NCBI GenBank assembly: GCA_016865955.1
Contig: VGNW01000096.1
Location: 1 to 8,100, forward strand
Direction of reading: 5' to 3'
DNA from: Chloroflexota bacterium
Lineage (GTDB): Bacteria > Chloroflexota > Dehalococcoidia > SZUA-161
Length of the DNA stretch: 8,100 nt
Shown: positions 5,628-8,100 of the stretch, one piece after another
Position numbering within the stretch: the first letter of the stretch is position 1
How the letters are laid out: each line of letters opens with the position of its first letter
Notes under the pieces: generated by a model
Told to the model about the DNA's origin: nothing
Seen by the model: the letters and a program-made list of their open reading frames with translations, nothing else
Databases searched by the model: none
Made by a program: the position numbers and the translations under genes

Positions 5628-6842
5628 CTACGTTGTATACTCGCTGTTTATGGCGACGTATTCTTCGGACAGGTCGCAGCCCCAGGCGGTGGCGGAGGCG
5701 CTGCCCAGATTGAGGCAGACGCGAATGGGCACCCCTGCCCTGTCCAGTATGGACTTCGCCTTTTTTTTGTCCAGGGGTAAGGGTTGTCCTGCTTTCATCA
5801 TACAGAGGTTGTCGAGGTAGAGGTCTACCCTGGTCTCCTGCATCTCTATGCCGCTCCTGCCCAGCGCGGCAATGATGCGTCCCCAGTTGGGGTCGGAGCC
5901 GTGCACCGCCGATTTGACCAGCGATGAGCCTGCTATGGCGCGGGCGCCGCTGCGCGCCTGGGCTAAGGTCAGAGCGCCTTCCACAGTGACCTGGATGAGC
6001 TTGGTGGCGCCCTCGCCGTCCCTGGCGATGGACTTCGCCAGATAGAGGCAGACCTCGCGAAGCGCCTGTTCGAACCTTTCGGCTCCGGGGCTTCCGCTAT
6101 TAATTAGCTTGTTTTTGGCGAGACCGTTAGCCAGGATGATAGCCGAGTCGTTGGTGCTGGTATCTCCATCCACGGTTATCATGTTGAACGAGGCGTCCAC
6201 CGCATTTTTGAGCGCTTTTTTGAGAAAAACAGGAGAGATTGCGGCATCGGTGGTCAAAAAGCAGAGCAAAGTCGCCATGTTGGGGTGAATCATACCCGCC
6301 CCTTTGGCGATGCCGCCGATGGTTATCTGTTCACCATTCCCCAGTTTGACATGCACCGCTATCTCTTTGGGGAAGGTATCTGTGGTCATTATAGCTTTAG
6401 CCAGAGTATGCCCGCCGTCCGGCGACAGCTTCACTTTTTTGATACCGTCGCGCACCTGCTTAATGGGCAGTTGTTTGCCGATAACGCCGGTGCTGGCGAC
6501 AAGAACGAGTTGCGGGGACAGCCCCAGCTTTTTTGCAGCTTGAACGGCTGTTTGCTCGGCGTGTTTCATGCCTTGCTCGCCGGTGCAGGCATTGGCGCAG
6601 CCGCTGTTTATCACTATAGCCTGAGCATTGTTGCCTTTAAGGTTCCTCTGGCAGAGGAGCACAGGCGCAGCCTTAACTTTGTTGGCGGTGAAGACACCGG
6701 CGGCGATGCAGGGCGCCTCTGAATACAATATGCCCAGGTCCAGCGGCTCGTCGCCGAGCTTTTTCAGTCCGATGTATGTAGCACCTGCCAGAAATCCCTT
6801 GGGGGAGGTTATAGTGCCTTCCGGGGCAACTTTGATACTCAT
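5628..6842 (-). CDS. argJ: Bifunctional ornithine acetyltransferase / N-acetylglutamate synthase
   Basis: ArgJ transfers the acetyl group of N-acetylornithine to glutamate, giving ornithine and N-acetylglutamate; bifunctional members also use acetyl-CoA. It closes the acetyl cycle of arginine synthesis in the cytoplasm. From the ATG at 6842 the protein has 404 residues, a normal length. It carries VINSGCANACTGEQG (77-91), ASTGVIG (116-122), the autocleavage segment KGAGMIHPNMATLL (180-193) with nucleophile Thr191, MITVDGDTSTND (221-232), HGSDPNWGRI (314-323) and the C-terminal EYVAINSEYTT. The precursor should self-cleave between Ala190 and Thr191 into alpha and beta chains. The frame is open to a TTG at 6935, but the family N-terminus and a promoter inside the extension favour 6842. 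No Shine-Dalgarno is seen there and a -10 box lies seven bases upstream, suggesting leaderless translation. Acetyl-CoA-dependent activity cannot be judged by eye. Confidence 0.95.
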   Translation of the reverse strand: MSIKVAPEGTITSPKGFLAGATYIGLKKLGDEPLDLGILYSEAPCIAAGVFTANKVKAAPVLLCQRNLKGNNAQAIVINSGCANACTGEQGMKHAEQTAVQAAKKLGLSPQLVLVASTGVIGKQLPIKQVRDGIKKVKLSPDGGHTLAKAIMTTDTFPKEIAVHVKLGNGEQITIGGIAKGAGMIHPNMATLLCFLTTDAAISPVFLKKALKNAVDASFNMITVDGDTSTNDSAIILANGLAKNKLINSGSPGAERFEQALREVCLYLAKSIARDGEGATKLIQVTVEGALTLAQARSGARAIAGSSLVKSAVHGSDPNWGRIIAALGRSGIEMQETRVDLYLDNLCMMKAGQPLPLDKKKAKSILDRAGVPIRVCLNLGSASATAWGCDLSEEYVAINSEYTT

Positions 6843-6849
6843 ATTTGAA

Positions 6850-6879
6850 ACTATATCACACGGACTGTACTCAAAGCAA
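6850..6879 (-). promoter_or_regulatory. Candidate argJ promoter placing the transcript start at the ATG
   Basis: On the minus strand, TTGCTT (6879-6874) and TATAGT (6855-6850) are separated by 18 nt. The -10 ends 7 nt before the argJ ATG at 6842, so transcription would begin at or next to the start codon. Together with the absence of a ribosome binding site this points to a leaderless mRNA. Confidence 0.5.
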
Positions 6880-6914
6880 ACTAAAGTACGAGGGATAAAA
6901 GTACGTGCGTAATA

Positions 6915-6943
6915 TTGTGATTCCTTCTCTTTCAAGAGAAAAT
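6915..6943 (+). promoter_or_regulatory. Candidate promoter with a 16-bp palindrome in its spacer
   Basis: TTGTGA (6915-6920) and GAAAAT (6938-6943) are 17 nt apart; each matches four of six consensus positions. The spacer holds a perfect inverted repeat, TTCTCTT (6925-6931) and AAGAGAA (6934-6940), with a 2-nt centre. A repressor bound there could control the small gene at 6975, and possibly the divergent argJ promoter 50 bp away. Confidence 0.3.
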
Positions 6944-6974
6944 TTGAGCGACGCTTTTGCTGGGAGGAGGGATT

Positions 6975-7151
6975 ATGAGTCGCCTCTTAAAGCTGATACG
7001 AAAGATGAAAGCCCTTCAAGACAGACTTATGTCAAGGAGGGAGAGGGGTTCCGGTGGTCATGCTTATGTGATTGCGAGGGCCCACGCCACAGGTATAGAT
7101 TGGTACTTTGCCGACAACATTGCTGAAAAAAGACTGAAGAAGAGCCGGTAA
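6975..7151 (+). CDS. Small basic protein (58 aa), function unknown
   Basis: I do not recognise the family. The product is 58 residues, strongly basic (MSRLLKLIRKMKALQDRLMSRRERG, 1-25, is an amphipathic basic helix), followed by a short alanine-rich segment HAYVIARAHATGIDWYFADNIAEKR (29-53). No membrane segment or signal peptide is evident. The ATG at 6975 is preceded by a long GGGAGGAGGG at 6962-6971, an unusually good ribosome binding site, which is the main evidence that this is a real gene. The frame extends upstream to a TTG at 6957, but that lies before the binding site. An overlapping frame from 6905 has no such site and is rejected. The gene is divergent from argJ, with 132 bp between the starts, and no terminator lies immediately after it. 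A nucleic-acid-binding role would fit the charge but is only a guess. Confidence 0.6.
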   Translation: MSRLLKLIRKMKALQDRLMSRRERGSGGHAYVIARAHATGIDWYFADNIAEKRLKKSR

Positions 7152-7338
7152 GTCTAAGGGTTAACCTGTACTAGTTTACGCTAAACCCCTTCGTGTTTAG
7201 GATTCTTATGCCCGGTGGCTCCTTCCTCTCATCGCTATTCTCTCGCGAACTAAAGTTTAATGCAAAAAGTACCTCTGTAGGATTGTAGCCTACATAGCAT
7301 CGGCGGCACAATAAGACAAAGATGAAGGAGGTGCTGCG
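7152..7338 (+). other. Spacer with competing inverted repeats between two small genes
   Basis: No gene is seen here. CTAAAC (7181-7186) can pair with GTTTAG (7195-7200) or, in part, with GTTTA just upstream (7174-7178), so two mutually exclusive hairpins are possible; AAGGG (7156-7160) can also pair with CCCTT (7187-7191). A third inverted repeat, TGTAGG (7276-7281) with CCTACA (7289-7294), lies nearer the next gene. None is followed by a clear T-run, so these are not convincing terminators. A weak promoter-like pair, TTGTAG (7283-7288) and CACAAT (7307-7312), is 18 nt apart and could serve the gene at 7339. Confidence 0.3.
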
Positions 7339-7512
7339 ATGGGTGCGGAGATAGCCTGGGCAGTTGAAGAGAGAGGGGAAGAATCGACTTTGAAGCGTGC
7401 TGAAATCTCTGTGAGGAAGATGCTGAGGAAATATGTATATATTCTTCCCTCCGGCCGAAGGATGATAGTTGTAATGGACGATGAGGCCGAGTTGGCGCCT
7501 GTGGCGGCTTGA
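7339..7512 (+). CDS. Small protein (57 aa), function unknown
   Basis: This short gene encodes 57 residues. The family is not recognised. The N-terminal half is charged and helical (EIAWAVEERGEESTLKRAEISVRKML, 4-29). The C-terminal half looks like a beta-hairpin (KYVYILPSGRRMIVVMDD, 31-48) with an acidic tail ending in APVAA. It is soluble and lacks a signal peptide. Support for the gene comes from GGAGGT at 7328-7333, six bases before the ATG, which matches the anti-Shine-Dalgarno almost perfectly, and from a strong intrinsic terminator 46 bp after the stop. It appears to be a monocistronic small gene. The hairpin-and-acid composition would fit a small binding protein, but no role can be inferred from the neighbours. 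Confidence 0.65.
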   Translation: MGAEIAWAVEERGEESTLKRAEISVRKMLRKYVYILPSGRRMIVVMDDEAELAPVAA

Positions 7513-7557
7513 GCGCTTCCCGAGCGCAGCCCATAGTTTTTTTCGAGGAAAAAGTGG

Positions 7558-7600
7558 GACCGTGGCGACTGGCAGAGAGTCGTCACGGTCTTTTGTTTAT
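7558..7600 (+). terminator. Strong intrinsic terminator
   Basis: GACCGTGGCGACT (7558-7570) pairs with AGTCGTCACGGTC (7578-7590) over 13 bp with a single G-U wobble and a 7-nt loop. TTTTGTTTAT follows directly. It ends the transcript of the small gene at 7339. An A-run at 7549-7553 upstream of the stem means it might also work weakly on the opposite strand. Confidence 0.9.
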
Positions 7601-7623
7601 TGAGACCTGCTCTCTGCCCCCGA

Positions 7624-7652
7624 TTGACATTCCTGCAGCGAAATGCCACAAT
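7624..7652 (+). promoter_or_regulatory. Candidate promoter of the ferredoxin gene
   Basis: TTGACA (7624-7629) is a perfect -35 box, and CACAAT (7647-7652) lies exactly 17 nt downstream (four of six -10 matches). Transcription would start near 7659. It lies just after the terminator of the previous gene, as expected for a new transcription unit. If used, it leaves the ATG at 7643 outside the mRNA. Confidence 0.5.
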
Positions 7653-7963
7653 TTTTTATACAATTCGGGAAAGGAACGCCTCAGATAGCCTACAAAATCA
7701 TTACCGGGAAGTGCACGACTGTGCCCTGGCACTGCGGGGACTGCAGGCCGGGCTGCCCCAATAAGGCCATCAGCACTGCTCATGCTATCGACCCCGGCAG
7801 GTGCACCGAATGCGTCGGTGCCTACGACAAGCCTCAATGCGCGCAGGTGTGTCCTGCCGGTGCCTGCGTGCCCGACCCTGCTCATCGTGAGACCAGGGCG
7901 CAATTGCTGAGAAAGTGGCGCAAGCTGCACCCGGGCGAGAAACCGGCGCCGGGAACGTATTAG
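7643..7963 (+). CDS. YfhL-type 4Fe-4S dicluster ferredoxin with an enlarged first cysteine loop
   Basis: This small cytoplasmic electron carrier resembles E. coli YfhL, including the segment CTECVGAYDKPQCAQVCP (54-71) and the downstream DPAHRETRAQLLRKW helix (78-92) that mark that family. The second cluster motif is C54-x2-C57-x8-C66-x3-C70-P, as usual. The first is C24-x6-C31-x2-C34-x3-C38-P instead of the usual C-x2-C-x2-C-x3-C-P, with four extra residues (around VPWH) after the first cysteine. Cys75 is additional. The start is uncertain. The ATG at 7643 has no ribosome binding site and lies within a likely promoter. The family usually begins MAYKI, and here IAYKI occurs with ATA at 7685, preceded by AAAGGA. 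The true protein may therefore start at 7685 (92 residues). The redox partner is unknown. Confidence 0.85.
   Translation: MPQFFIQFGKGTPQIAYKIITGKCTTVPWHCGDCRPGCPNKAISTAHAIDPGRCTECVGAYDKPQCAQVCPAGACVPDPAHRETRAQLLRKWRKLHPGEKPAPGTY
7671..7687 (+). promoter_or_regulatory. Shine-Dalgarno followed by an ATA at the expected ferredoxin start
   Basis: AAGGA (7671-7675) stands 9 nt before ATA (7685-7687), which encodes the residue aligned with the initiator Met of the conserved MAYKI start. No ATG, GTG or TTG occurs in frame between the likely transcript start and this codon. It marks either rare ATA initiation, a mutated start, or a base-call error. Confidence 0.4.
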
Positions 7964-7981
7964 AGCTGGATTTATTGAGAT

Positions 7982-8100
7982 ATGAGGGTCGAAGAGCTTA
8001 AAAACTACGGCAAGGGTTTGCTGGACCTTGTTCCCGATACCGAGGGACTCAGGCGCGAAGAACAGATAAATAAGACGGTGCGAGAGGAGTTGCAGAAGAA
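7982..8100 (+). CDS. Start of an unidentified gene (cut by window edge)
   Basis: An open frame begins with ATG at 7982 and runs off the right edge; 39 complete codons are visible. The peptide starts MRVEELKNYGKGLLDLVPDT (1-20) and continues with a charged helix ending EELQKK. It is hydrophilic and shows no signal peptide or recognisable motif, and no family can be named. The ribosome binding site is weak (GAG or GGA at suboptimal distances). The 18-bp gap after the ferredoxin stop suggests it belongs to the same transcript, so a redox-related job is possible but cannot be shown from this fragment. Confidence 0.55.
   Translation, partial: MRVEELKNYGKGLLDLVPDTEGLRREEQINKTVREELQK

Noticed and set aside
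6285..6722. Plus-strand open frame of 145 codons opposite argJ
   Set aside because: It is antisense to argJ, lacks a ribosome binding site and its composition reflects argJ codon bias.
6843..6935. N-terminal extension of ArgJ from a TTG
   Set aside because: The extension has no resemblance to the family, which starts near MSIKVAPEG, and it contains the likely promoter.
6905..7126. 73-codon open frame overlapping the 58-aa small gene
   Set aside because: It has no ribosome binding site, while the overlapping frame has an exceptional one at 6962-6971.
7513..7543. Second terminator (GCGCT/AGCGC followed by seven T)
   Set aside because: The stem is only 5 bp and the T-run begins about 10 nt later, unlike the convincing terminator at 7558-7600.

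Overview
The window is ordinary-looking bacterial chromosome of moderate G+C content, with no rRNA, tRNA, CRISPR or insertion sequence visible. Two flavin nitroreductases and a YfhL-type ferredoxin suggest an anaerobic or low-redox lifestyle. TTG/GTG starts, an apparently leaderless argJ and heptanucleotide spacer repeats are compatible with a Dehalococcoidia-like Chloroflexota or another environmental anaerobe. This assignment is inference with low confidence; no marker gene here settles it.

The minus strand carries pieces of an arginine biosynthesis cluster: argJ (5628-6842), argB (711-1481) and the first 203 codons of argD (1-611, running off the left edge). ArgJ makes N-acetylglutamate and recovers the acetyl group, ArgB phosphorylates N-acetylglutamate and ArgD transaminates the semialdehyde, so three of the acetylated-intermediate steps are encoded. 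argJ and argB are separated by about 4.1 kb of genes on both strands with no obvious link to arginine.

That 4.1-kb block has four parts. (i) A 67-codon hypothetical gene on the minus strand (1628-1831). (ii) A translationally coupled plus-strand pair, a TM1586-like double-module nitroreductase and a PLP-dependent enzyme of the ACC deaminase/D-cysteine desulfhydrase fold with a degenerate substrate-binding motif (2011-3884). (iii) A compact three-gene plus-strand operon behind a near-consensus promoter: a winged-helix-like protein, a two-TM protein with a bacterial PH-like domain, and a small soluble protein of unknown function (3985-5025). (iv) A classical single-domain nitroreductase on the minus strand (5032-5535), convergent with the operon. 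The three-gene operon is the best candidate here for an undescribed system.

To the right of argJ, plus-strand genes follow: a 58-aa basic small protein (6975-7151), a 187-bp structured-looking spacer, a 57-aa small protein with an ideal Shine-Dalgarno (7339-7512) ended by a strong intrinsic terminator, a YfhL-type 4Fe-4S ferredoxin with an enlarged first cysteine loop and a puzzling start (7643-7963), and the beginning of an unidentified gene (7982-8100). Most assignments rest on motif recognition by eye; nothing was searched against a database.
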